The notes beneath the pieces are model-generated. The model searched no databases. It worked only from the letters and a program-made list of their open reading frames with translations, and was not told where the DNA came from. This document shows, piece after piece, positions 1 through 6,459 of a stretch of DNA of 19,425 bases. The position numbers were made by a program, and so were the translations under genes. Origin of the DNA: JABJPM01 sp964596705 (lineage in GTDB: Archaea; Nanobdellota; Nanobdellia; SCGC-AAA011-G17; PNOQ01). The stretch covers positions 1-19,425 of the forward strand of contig CAZQVG010000008.1 of the NCBI GenBank assembly GCA_964596705.1. Reading direction: 5' to 3'. Every line of letters begins with the position of its first letter. Position 1 is the first letter of the stretch.

Positions 1-609
1 GGTTAAACATTCTTTCATTTCTGGGATGGCAGCCATACCTAAGAATGCAAATAAAATTACCCCATAAGGGATCATTATATTGTTTATATTGAAATTTGTT
101 AAGTTTGAGATATTAAAATGTGTTGAAAATATTGAGATTAATGCAATAACTAAAACTAAAACCAATACTATGGAAGCAAGAAATAATTCAGACTGTGTGA
201 TTGTTTTTAATCCTTTGTAAATTAAAGCAGATGAAACAATAAAGAAAATTATTGAAAATGTCGAAGGAGTTAACCCAAAAATTGCAGAAAGTGCTTGACC
301 TTCACCAATGATATAGGCTATTAAAGCACCATATATTCCAAAGAACATAGAAAACACCATAATTTTCTTCCCATATTTTCCGAGATATTTTTCTGCATAT
401 CCGGGGAGTTGATGATTTCCTGGGGTTCTTAATATTACTTCCCCAAGAAATAAGTTTAGCATTAACACAGCCAAACCCAATATAATTATTGTTAATAGCC
501 CTGTGAGAAATCCTGCTTTCGCAACAACATAAGGAATACCCAATACTCCTGCTCCAATTACAGTTCCACACAAAAGAGCAATTGGTTTCATTAAGGATGA
601 GTTCATCAT
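1..609 (-). CDS. Amino-acid permease (aromatic amino acid/auxin permease-like), 3' end missing
   Basis: The frame runs without a stop from the ATG at 609 to the window edge, giving 203 codons, so the C-terminal part lies outside the window. The N-terminus has the glycine-rich first membrane segment GTVIGAGVLGIPYVVAKAGF, typical of the APC superfamily and close to the tryptophan/tyrosine permease and Aa_trans families. At least five further hydrophobic segments follow, including LLTIIILGLAVLMLNLFLGE and FLASIVLVLVLVIALISIF. Known members are proton- or sodium-coupled amino-acid importers in the cytoplasmic membrane; the substrate cannot be read from this fragment. Two ATGs lie in tandem (609 and 606). 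The first sits about 24 nt from a TATA-like box, which suggests a leaderless mRNA. A shorter open frame at 302-571 on the same strand is an out-of-frame shadow. The call as a transporter is firm; the subfamily is tentative. Confidence 0.85.
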   Translation of the reverse strand, partial: MMNSSLMKPIALLCGTVIGAGVLGIPYVVAKAGFLTGLLTIIILGLAVLMLNLFLGEVILRTPGNHQLPGYAEKYLGKYGKKIMVFSMFFGIYGALIAYIIGEGQALSAIFGLTPSTFSIIFFIVSSALIYKGLKTITQSELFLASIVLVLVLVIALISIFSTHFNISNLTNFNINNIMIPYGVILFAFLGMAAIPEMKECLT

Positions 610-627
610 TGTAAAATTTGAGTATTT

Positions 628-638
628 CTTTTAAATAG
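628..638 (-). promoter_or_regulatory. TATA-like box of the permease gene
   Basis: On the minus strand this reads CTATTTAAAAG, centred about 24 nt before the ATG at 609. That spacing places the transcription start at or next to the start codon. Confidence 0.5.
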
Positions 639-706
639 TTTTTTGTTTTTATTTAATTTTTATCTCATAAACTCAAAATATTTTAGGAAAATCTTCAGTA
701 TGTTTG

Positions 707-3313
707 TTACTTTCTTTTGATTTTCCTGTTTTTGGTTTCATCTTTTAAGAATAATTTTCTTACCTCTAATATTGTGATCGGGATTATAGCATAGATTAAA
801 GATTTAACCCAATCATAAATTGTAAGACTTGTTAACTTAAATACTGTAGATAATGGTGTATAAATCAACACAACCTGCAATAGTATTGCAATGATAACTG
901 ATACTATTAACAATCTGTTCTTTAATAAGTTTGTTTGGAATATTGTTTTTGTTCTTGATCTTACGACAAATACAAGCAATAACTCAAACAATATCATTGT
1001 CAATAAAGTCATAGTTCTTGCTTTTTCTAGATTTTGTAGTTCAGATATGAAAATTAATATTGAAGAGATAGACATTAATATTGCAGACAATATCAAGAAA
1101 GTTTTAGTCCCATCCAATATCCCTTCTTTTGGTTTTCTTGGTGGACGAGACATTATATTTTTCTCTGCAGGATCTACAGACAATGCAATTGCTGGGATAC
1201 TATCTGTGATTAGGTTTATCCATAATATTTGTAAAGGAAGTAATGGAAGGGGTAACCCAACAATTAAGGATCCCATTATTATGCCCAATTCACCCAGATT
1301 TGCAGACAAAAGAAGTTTAACAAATTTCTTAATATTGTCAAAGATTCTTCTTCCATGTTTTACGGCTTTTACGATTGAGTTAAAATTATCATCCAATAAA
1401 ATCATGTCTGCAGAATCTTTAGAAACGTCTGTACCTGAAATTCCCATTGCTATCCCGACATTTGCCTTTTTTAATGCTGGAGCATCGTTTATTCCATCTC
1501 CGGTCATTGCAACTATTTCATTGTTTTTTTGTAAAGCATCTAGTATTCTTACTTTATGTTCAGGATTTACTCTTGCAAATATATCTATCTGCCTTACTAA
1601 GTGAATTAATCTTTCTTGAGAAATATCAGATAGTTGTTTCCCAGTTAAAACTTCAGTTCCAATACCCAATTCATTAGCTATTGCTTGAGCAGTCGTTGGA
1701 TTATCTCCTGTTATCATTATGACTTTTATTCCTGCTTTTTTGCAAAGTTTTACTGCTTCTTTTGCTTCTTCTCTTGGTGGGTCAATCATTCCCATTAATC
1801 CAAGGAATATTAAGTTGTTTGCAGTTTTATCTTTTGAGTATGCAAATGCTAAAACTCTTAATGCAGATTTTGCCATACGTTCATTCATCGCTAGAATTTT
1901 CTCTTTTTCTCTTTCAGTCAAAACTTTTATTCTGCCATTGTTATAAACGTATTTACATTTCTCAAGAATTACTTCCGGCGCGCCTTTTACGTGCAAGTTT
2001 AGTTTATCTTTGTACGAATCTAAACTTACCATATATTTATTAGTGGAATCAAATGGAAATTCTTGTACTCTTTGGAAGTTTGTTGTAAGATTTGCTTTTT
2101 TTGCTACAACCAACAAAGCCAATTCTGTTGGGTCTCCAGTCCTTGAAGAAAGTTGAGCATTATTACAAAGTACTGCAGTTTCCATTAATTTATGTAAATT
2201 TTCAGGATTATATTTTGAAGAAAAAGTTTTGAATAAACCAACAGTTTCATAACCTTTGCCAGTAACGTGGATTAATTCATTGTTTGCATATATTTGGGTT
2301 ACAGTCATCTCGCCAGTTGTCATAGTTCCAGTTTTATCGGAAGCAATTAATGTTACTGCACCAAGGGTTTCAATGGCAGATAATTTTCTTACTAAGGCTT
2401 TATTTCTTGCCATGGTTTGCACACCTAAAGCCAAAGCGATTGTAACTACGGCGGGCAAACCTTCTGGAATAACAGCGACAGCTAATGTAATTGCAGCCAT
2501 TAATGAATTTACGAATGAAAGATTTCTTAATAAGCCAAGTAGAATCATAACTGCAATTAATATTATTGTTAGCTTTCCAAGGTTTTTAGTTAGATTATCT
2601 AAAGTTTTTTGTAAGTGGGTTTTATCTCTTTTTATGTCTTTTAATGAAAAAGCAATTCTTCCAAACTCAGTTTTGTTTCCTGTTGCAGTCACTACAGCCA
2701 TAGCTCTTCCGTAAGAAACAATTGTGCCTGCAAACACCATGTTTTTTCTATCCTGAACTTCTATGTCTTTTGGCAAGGCGTTTAATGTTTTTGTTACTGG
2801 GATTGATTCGCCAGTCAATATAGATTCATTTATTTTGAGATTTGAGATTTTTAATAATCTTGCATCTGCAGGAACTTTTTCCCCTGTTTCTAAAATTATT
2901 ATGTCTCCAGGAACTAAATTTTCTGCAGGAATAACTCTTATTTTTTTATTTCTAATTACTTTTGCAGTAGGAGAAGCAATTTTCTTCAATAATTCTAATG
3001 CTCTTTCTGCTTTATATTCTTGGTAAAATCCCAAAATGCTGTTTAGTAGAACTATTATTGCAATTACTAAAGCGTCTAAATACTCTTTTATTATTAAAGA
3101 TATGAAAATTGCAACTAAAAGTATGTATATTAAAGGGTTCTTGAATTGAGCTAAGAAAATCTTTAGTTTTGAAATCTTTTTCTTATGGGTTATCTTGTTT
3201 TTTCCGTATTTTTTTAATCTATATTCTGCCTCTTGTTGTGTAAGGCCTTTAATTGGATCTGTGCTTAATAAGTTAATTGCTTGATTTCTAGTTTTAGAAT
3301 GAAAGGGAATCAT
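707..3313 (-). CDS. Cation-transporting P-type ATPase, SERCA-like (P2A), probable Ca2+ pump
   Basis: Full-length 868-residue P-type ATPase that uses ATP to move cations across the membrane. In order: N-terminal cation-ATPase domain (1-75), actuator motif TGES (167-170), M4 PEGLP (283-287), phosphorylation site DKTGT (326-330, phospho-Asp326), nucleotide-binding KGAPE (443-447), hinge TGDN (535-538) and GDGINDAP (605-612). The Ca2+-coordinating positions of SERCA have counterparts: Glu284 in M4, Asn672 and Glu675 in M5, Asn700, Thr703 and Asp704 in M6, and a Glu in the M8 segment ILFELLL. This favours Ca2+ over Na+/K+ or H+ transport. The tail is very basic (TKNRKIKRK). The ATG at 3313 lies about 26 nt from a TATA-like box. 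The gene is transcribed divergently from the tRNA locus. The family is certain; the ion is inferred from the site residues. Confidence 0.95.
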   Translation of the reverse strand: MIPFHSKTRNQAINLLSTDPIKGLTQQEAEYRLKKYGKNKITHKKKISKLKIFLAQFKNPLIYILLVAIFISLIIKEYLDALVIAIIVLLNSILGFYQEYKAERALELLKKIASPTAKVIRNKKIRVIPAENLVPGDIIILETGEKVPADARLLKISNLKINESILTGESIPVTKTLNALPKDIEVQDRKNMVFAGTIVSYGRAMAVVTATGNKTEFGRIAFSLKDIKRDKTHLQKTLDNLTKNLGKLTIILIAVMILLGLLRNLSFVNSLMAAITLAVAVIPEGLPAVVTIALALGVQTMARNKALVRKLSAIETLGAVTLIASDKTGTMTTGEMTVTQIYANNELIHVTGKGYETVGLFKTFSSKYNPENLHKLMETAVLCNNAQLSSRTGDPTELALLVVAKKANLTTNFQRVQEFPFDSTNKYMVSLDSYKDKLNLHVKGAPEVILEKCKYVYNNGRIKVLTEREKEKILAMNERMAKSALRVLAFAYSKDKTANNLIFLGLMGMIDPPREEAKEAVKLCKKAGIKVIMITGDNPTTAQAIANELGIGTEVLTGKQLSDISQERLIHLVRQIDIFARVNPEHKVRILDALQKNNEIVAMTGDGINDAPALKKANVGIAMGISGTDVSKDSADMILLDDNFNSIVKAVKHGRRIFDNIKKFVKLLLSANLGELGIIMGSLIVGLPLPLLPLQILWINLITDSIPAIALSVDPAEKNIMSRPPRKPKEGILDGTKTFLILSAILMSISSILIFISELQNLEKARTMTLLTMILFELLLVFVVRSRTKTIFQTNLLKNRLLIVSVIIAILLQVVLIYTPLSTVFKLTSLTIYDWVKSLIYAIIPITILEVRKLFLKDETKNRKIKRK

Positions 3314-3334
3314 ATGTTTTATTGTATTCTTTAT

Positions 3335-3344
3335 TTTTTATATG
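3335..3344 (-). promoter_or_regulatory. TATA-like box of the P-type ATPase gene
   Basis: The minus strand reads CCATATAAAAA, centred about 26 nt before the ATG at 3313. A leaderless transcript is expected. Confidence 0.5.
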
Positions 3345-3356
3345 GTTTTTGGTAAA

Positions 3357-3364
3357 TTTTATAA
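3357..3364 (+). promoter_or_regulatory. TATA-like box for the tRNA-Arg/tRNA-Pro locus
   Basis: TTTTATAAG lies about 26 nt before position 3387, where a long inverted repeat begins. A second candidate, TTTATAAT (3373-3380), would start transcription near 3404, inside that element. No TATA-like box at the right distance directly precedes tRNA-Pro, so the two tRNAs are probably co-transcribed. Confidence 0.35.
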
Positions 3365-3386
3365 GTGAGAAATTTATAATAGAATC

Positions 3387-3459
3387 AGCTTAATGGGTGC
3401 CGAAATAGTGGAGTTTAGGTTGATTTAACCAACTGTGAAACTTTACCCGTCATTAAGCT
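3387..3459 (+). ncRNA. Possible structured leader RNA in front of tRNA-Arg
   Basis: A perfect 9-bp inverted repeat, AGCTTAATG (3387-3395) and CATTAAGCT (3451-3459), encloses a second helix, GTGGAGTTT (3408-3416) with AAACTTTAC (3438-3446, two G-U pairs), and an inner GGTT/AACC hairpin (3418-3430). The outer helix ends 4 nt before tRNA-Arg, and a TATA-like box is placed to start transcription near 3387. It could be a separate small RNA, a 5' leader of the pre-tRNA removed by RNase P, or a chance fold. I found no C/D boxes, no ACA box and no tRNA-like fold. No family is recognised. Confidence 0.3.
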
Positions 3460-3463
3460 TATT

Positions 3464-3619
3464 GGCCCCGTAGCTTAATTTGGATAGAGCCACCGGTTTC
3501 GGCCCGGTAGATCTGGGTTCAAATCAAACTGCAGACAGTTTGATCATCATGGCGACCTAAAGGTCACCTAATGAGAAAACAAAATATGTTAGCAGTTTGT
3601 GAAAGTCCCAGCGGGGTCA
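3464..3619 (+). tRNA. tRNA-Arg (anticodon UCG) with an intron in the T-loop
   Basis: Exons 3464-3523 and 3606-3619 join into a 74-nt tRNA. The acceptor stem is GGCCCCG/CGGGGTC, the D stem GCTT/GAGC, the anticodon stem ACCGG/CCGGT with loop TTTCGGC, and the T stem CTGGG/CCCAG with loop TTCAAAT after splicing. The anticodon TCG is at 3499-3501. A20 and C35, the known arginine identity positions, are present, as are T8, A14, G18G19, T33 and an A15-T48 pair. The discriminator is A3619 and CCA is not encoded. The second exon is only the last 14 nt. tRNA-Pro follows after 16 nt, so both probably lie in one transcript. The intron is listed separately. Confidence 0.93.
3524..3605 (+). other. 82-nt bulge-helix-bulge intron of tRNA-Arg (position 59/60)
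   Basis: The junctions form an ideal archaeal hBHBh motif. The exon helix is CTGGG/CCCAG; the 4-bp central helix is TTCA (exon 1) with TGAA (intron 3' end); the two 3-nt bulges are AAT and AGT; the intron helix is CAAACTGC (3525-3532) with GCAGTTTG (3592-3599). Cutting after the second bulge base on each side gives exon ends AAA and TCCC, which restores a normal T-loop. Inside the intron are a near-perfect hairpin, GGCGACC/GGTCACC with loop TAAA, and a second CAGTTTG copy (3536-3542) that can compete for the 5' strand. Splicing would be done by the tRNA splicing endonuclease and RtcB. Confidence 0.9.
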
Positions 3620-3635
3620 TATTCATTCTTTTTGG

Positions 3636-3709
3636 GGGGCTGTAGTGTAGCTTGGTTATCACATAAGGCTGGGGGCCTTATAACCGGGGTTCAAATCCTC
3701 GCAGCCCCA
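3636..3709 (+). tRNA. tRNA-Pro (anticodon GGG)
   Basis: This is an intronless 74-nt tRNA. The acceptor stem is GGGGCTG/CAGCCCC, the D arm GTG...CAC, the anticodon stem TAAGG/CCTTA with loop CTGGGGG (anticodon 3671-3673), the variable region TAAC, and the T stem CGGGG/CCTCG with loop TTCAAAT. G35 and G36 are the proline identity bases, and G37 follows the anticodon. The discriminator is A3709 and CCA is not encoded. A T-run (TTCTTTTT) lies in the 16-nt spacer before it. Its last 19 nt are also antisense to the 3' end of the YdjM-like coding sequence. The proline enzyme gene proS lies about 600 nt downstream on the same strand. Confidence 0.95.
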
Positions 3710-4158
3710 TAAATCAATAATATTAGAATCAGATCTAAGATGAATTCGTAGAGGGGAAGTTTTATTACAAATCCAAATTCCCTTAGATTAAATTTTTTCT
3801 TTAGTTTTATATGGAGATTATCAAGAAGTATGTGACTATAATAACCTATTGCAAGAGCAAATGTTGTAAGTTTAGATATGAAAAAGATTAATATTAAAAT
3901 TAAGGTTATGATTATTATTCCTTTTTTATAATGAATTAGGGTTCTTTCTTTTTTGTCTTTATTAAGGACTGCTTTGTTCCAACAGTTTTTTATGTTAAAG
4001 TCTTTATAAACAATTATTCTATGGATATAGTGGTCTATGTCTACAAGAAAACCGGTTAATGCAGCTAGAAAAACAAAGTAAATATTTGGGAAGAAATTTA
4101 GTTTTAATAATACTAAAGACAGTGCTAATGGAAATAAAAAATGTGTTAATGGATACAT
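3691..4158 (-). CDS. YdjM-like (DUF457/PF04307 type) membrane-bound putative metal-dependent hydrolase
   Basis: A 155-residue membrane protein. It has the family pattern of scattered polar residues near membrane segments: His6 in PLTHFLF, Asp40-x-Asp42-His43 with His46 in GFLVDIDHYIH, His76, and the segment GYYSHILLDN with His109 and Asp113. Such residues are thought to bind a metal; the substrate in archaea is unknown. There are about four hydrophobic stretches (8-18, 26-41, 80-95, 138-150). The stop codon lies inside tRNA-Pro, so the last codons (GAARI) are written on the antisense of the tRNA 3' end. That is unusual and suggests the C-terminus has extended or drifted there. The ATG at 4158 lies about 27 nt from a TATA-like box. 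Confidence 0.75.
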   Translation of the reverse strand: MYPLTHFLFPLALSLVLLKLNFFPNIYFVFLAALTGFLVDIDHYIHRIIVYKDFNIKNCWNKAVLNKDKKERTLIHYKKGIIIITLILILIFFISKLTTFALAIGYYSHILLDNLHIKLKKKFNLREFGFVIKLPLYEFILDLILILLIYGAARI

Positions 4159-4178
4159 AAAAGCTATTTTTATTTTAG

Positions 4179-4190
4179 AATATTAAAAAG
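4179..4190 (-). promoter_or_regulatory. TATA-like box of the YdjM-like gene
   Basis: The minus strand reads CTTTTTAATATT, centred about 27 nt before the ATG at 4158. Confidence 0.4.
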
Positions 4191-4209
4191 TTTTTGTGTT
4201 TGGGAAACA

Positions 4210-4241
4210 TCATAAAATAAGAAAAAATTTCGATTTTATGA
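4210..4241. repeat. Inverted repeat between the divergent YdjM-like and proS genes
   Basis: The 9-nt arms TCATAAAAT (4210-4218) and ATTTTATGA (4233-4241) match perfectly around a 14-nt spacer rich in A and T. It lies between two divergent promoters, so an operator is possible. In sequence this AT-rich, chance is a serious alternative. Confidence 0.3.
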
Positions 4242-4290
4242 GTAACATTGTACCAAACAACAGGCATCAAACTCTAGATTAATCAAAAAG

Positions 4291-4298
4291 TTTAAAAG
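4291..4298 (+). promoter_or_regulatory. TATA-like box of proS
   Basis: TTTAAAAG is centred about 26 nt before the ATG at 4321, and no Shine-Dalgarno sequence lies in between. This fits a leaderless mRNA. Confidence 0.5.
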
Positions 4299-4320
4299 TG
4301 TTGAATCAAGTGATTCTTTT

Positions 4321-5775
4321 ATGGCTAAAGAAACTAAAGAAGGCATAACTGTAAAAAAATCTGAGAATTTTAGTGAATGGTATAGCCAAGTTATTCAGAA
4401 AGCAGATTTAGTTGATTTAAGATTGGGAATAAAAGGATTTATCGTTATAAGGCCATGGGCTGCTTTAATAATGGAGAATATGTATCGATTATATGAAGAA
4501 GAGTTGCAAAAAAGAGGCCATAACCCAGTAATTATGCCTTCAGTTATTCCTGAATCTAACTTAAAGAAAGAATCTAGTCATATAGAAGGTTTTACTCCAG
4601 AAGTATTTTGGATTGAGAATGTTGAAGGAGAAGAGAAATTAGCCTTAAGGCCAACCTCTGAAACATTATTTACCCCTATGTTTGCATTATGGGTAAGAAG
4701 CCATAATGATTTACCATTGAAAACATATCAAAAGGGAGCGGTTTTTAGATTAGATACTAAATCAACCAGACCACTTATAAGAGGAAGGGAATTTTATTGG
4801 ATAGAAGCACATGATGCATTTGCAACAAGGGAAGATGCTGAAGCTCAAGTTCAAGAAGATATACAAATGACAGAAAGTGTAATGCATCAAAAGTTTGGAG
4901 TTCCATTTTTGGCTATGAAAAGGCCAGAGTGGGATAAATTTGCAGGAGCAGAATATACAATTGGATCAGATGTTTTAATGCCAAATGGAAAACTTATACA
5001 GCAGCCTTCTACCCATTTATTAGGACAAAAATTTGCTAAAGCATTTGATGCAAAATATGTTGATGAAGATGGGAAAGAGAAATATTTATGGACTACTGCT
5101 TATGGTCCTGCAATATCTAGAATATTAGCAAGTGTGATATCCATCCATGGAGATGATAAAGGTTTGGTTTTACCATTTTCAATTACTCCAGTACATGTTA
5201 TTATAGTTCCAATCTATAATAAAAAGAATAAAGATAAAATTTTGGAGTATTCAGAAAAAGCCAAGAAGAAATTAGAAAAATTAAATTTAAAGGTTAAATT
5301 AGATACGAGAGATCAATATAGTCCAGGATGGAAATTCAATGAATGGGAATTAAAGGGAATTCCATTTAGGATAGAAATAGGAGAAAAAGAAGTTAATGAA
5401 GAAACATTAACTTTATTTGAAAGAGATATTGCAAAGAAGAAGAAAATTTCTTTTTCTGAAATTAAGGATATTCCAAAACTTGGAAAGCTATTTGATGAGA
5501 GGTTATTAGAAAAAGCTGATAAATTTTTAGAAGGCAAGATAGTAGATTGTAAATCTGAAAAAGAAGTGAAATCTGCAGTGAATAATGGAAAGATTGCAAG
5601 AGTTAATTTTTGTTATGTTGATCAACAAGGATTGGAATGCGCAGAAAAAATTGAAAAGGGGATTGGTGTAGAGATTAGAGGCACCTTAGCAAACAAAGAA
5701 GAAAAACCAGAAGGCAAATGTATTGTATGTGGAAAAGAAGCTACATCAATAGTTTATATAGCTAAGAGTTATTAA
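4321..5775 (+). CDS. proS: Prolyl-tRNA synthetase, archaeal/eukaryotic type
   Basis: A 484-residue class II synthetase that charges tRNA-Pro with proline. Length and order match the archaeal/eukaryotic ProS form, not the longer bacterial form with an inserted editing domain. Visible marks are the N-terminal FSEWYSQVIQKADLVD, the active-site LRPTSET, the motif 2 region FRLDTKSTRPLIRGREFYW, the anticodon-binding domain from about residue 290, and a C-terminal zinc-type domain with four cysteines (in FCYV, LEC and KCIVC). The protein ends in the family-typical tyrosine (AKSY). The start is the first ATG, about 26 nt from a TATA-like box. Its cognate tRNA-Pro lies about 600 nt upstream on the same strand. 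The stop codon shares a TTAA with the convergent DUF218 gene. Confidence 0.97.
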   Translation: MAKETKEGITVKKSENFSEWYSQVIQKADLVDLRLGIKGFIVIRPWAALIMENMYRLYEEELQKRGHNPVIMPSVIPESNLKKESSHIEGFTPEVFWIENVEGEEKLALRPTSETLFTPMFALWVRSHNDLPLKTYQKGAVFRLDTKSTRPLIRGREFYWIEAHDAFATREDAEAQVQEDIQMTESVMHQKFGVPFLAMKRPEWDKFAGAEYTIGSDVLMPNGKLIQQPSTHLLGQKFAKAFDAKYVDEDGKEKYLWTTAYGPAISRILASVISIHGDDKGLVLPFSITPVHVIIVPIYNKKNKDKILEYSEKAKKKLEKLNLKVKLDTRDQYSPGWKFNEWELKGIPFRIEIGEKEVNEETLTLFERDIAKKKKISFSEIKDIPKLGKLFDERLLEKADKFLEGKIVDCKSEKEVKSAVNNGKIARVNFCYVDQQGLECAEKIEKGIGVEIRGTLANKEEKPEGKCIVCGKEATSIVYIAKSY

Positions 5776-6410
5776 CGCATAAGCCAAGTAATTATTGTTC
5801 CCATCATTTCTAGTTTTCTCTGAGATATAGGTTTATCAAACCAATTAGGCTGATAAAAGGGATGCTCTTCCTTCAAGAATTGTAATGCTTCTTGTGGATC
5901 TGCATCTATATCTTCTGTTTGAAACATTAATCCCTTATGATACATTTTAGTGATTAGTTTGTCAAGTTTGCTTCTATTGCCATATTCTCCTGGGGAAGAT
6001 ATATTACCTATTTCAGTTAATGGGACTACTCTTGAAACGCATTCCAGTGCCCTTTTAATATGTCCCCACTCTGTTAGGAATGCAGTAGATAATTCATTTG
6101 GATTTGGATTATTGTTTAATGGTTCTGCATATGGAAATGCAAAATTGCCTAGTGTGTCTAGAGGTCGCCAATCTAGATATATATGATCTGCAGGCACTCC
6201 ATGAATGTTTAAATAATTAGCAATTATGGTATGTGACCCGTTGTTTTCGGAAGGTTTATAGTCTGCAAATCCGCCCGCTGAACCAGAAACTAAAATATCT
6301 CCAATTAAACCTTTTCTGTATAAACTAGTGGCTTTGGAGCTCCTAGGAAATGTCCTTTCATTTTCTCCAGCAAGCAAGATTAGTAAATCATATTTTTTTG
6401 ACTGATCCAT
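5772..6410 (-). CDS. DUF218 / YdcF-like protein
   Basis: A 212-residue protein with the DUF218 (PF02698; YdcF, SanA and ElyC) pattern. Residues 7-14 form the first strand (YDLLILLAG). R23 and the following region give the shortened arginine segment, LYRKGLIGDILVSGS (30-44) gives the second strand and the SG turn, and a GVPADHIYLDWRPLDTLGNF stretch near 75 corresponds to the conserved GVP...E...TT.EN block. Family members are linked to envelope biogenesis in bacteria or bind S-adenosylmethionine; the archaeal role is unknown. No signal peptide or membrane segment is visible, so it is probably cytoplasmic. The C-terminal 80 residues are not clearly part of the family core. It ends tail to tail with proS, with overlapping stop codons. 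Confidence 0.75.
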   Translation of the reverse strand: MDQSKKYDLLILLAGENERTFPRSSKATSLYRKGLIGDILVSGSAGGFADYKPSENNGSHTIIANYLNIHGVPADHIYLDWRPLDTLGNFAFPYAEPLNNNPNPNELSTAFLTEWGHIKRALECVSRVVPLTEIGNISSPGEYGNRSKLDKLITKMYHKGLMFQTEDIDADPQEALQFLKEEHPFYQPNWFDKPISQRKLEMMGTIITWLMR

Positions 6411-6432
6411 CTTGATTAGGGGAAAAAGTTAT

Positions 6433-6444
6433 CGTTTATAAATG
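6433..6444 (-). promoter_or_regulatory. TATA-like box of the DUF218 gene
   Basis: CATTTATAAACG on the minus strand is centred about 28 nt before the ATG at 6410, within the 49-nt gap to the transglutaminase gene. The gene can therefore be transcribed independently. Confidence 0.5.
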
Positions 6445-6459
6445 TTAAGAATATAGATT

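Noticed and set aside
302..571. 89-residue open frame on the minus strand
   Set aside because: It is out of frame with the permease, which reads through the whole region and has a coherent membrane-protein sequence.
891..1604. 237-residue open frame on the plus strand
   Set aside because: It is the complement of the conserved P-type ATPase (TGDN and GDGIND region) and shows no family features of its own.
3393..3428. 11-codon ORF (MGAEIVEFRLI) in front of tRNA-Arg
   Set aside because: It lies inside the inverted-repeat element and has no Shine-Dalgarno sequence; the RNA structure explains the region better.
3387..3463. H/ACA or C/D box guide RNA
   Set aside because: There is no ACA after the lower stem and no paired C (RTGATGA) and D (CTGA) boxes.
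3524..3605. C/D-box guide RNA hosted in the tRNA intron
   Set aside because: TGATCAT and ATGAG are only weak resemblances to box C, and no box D is present.
4238..4282. 14-residue leader peptide upstream of proS
   Set aside because: No Shine-Dalgarno sequence, no proline run, and proS appears to be transcribed from a box downstream of it.
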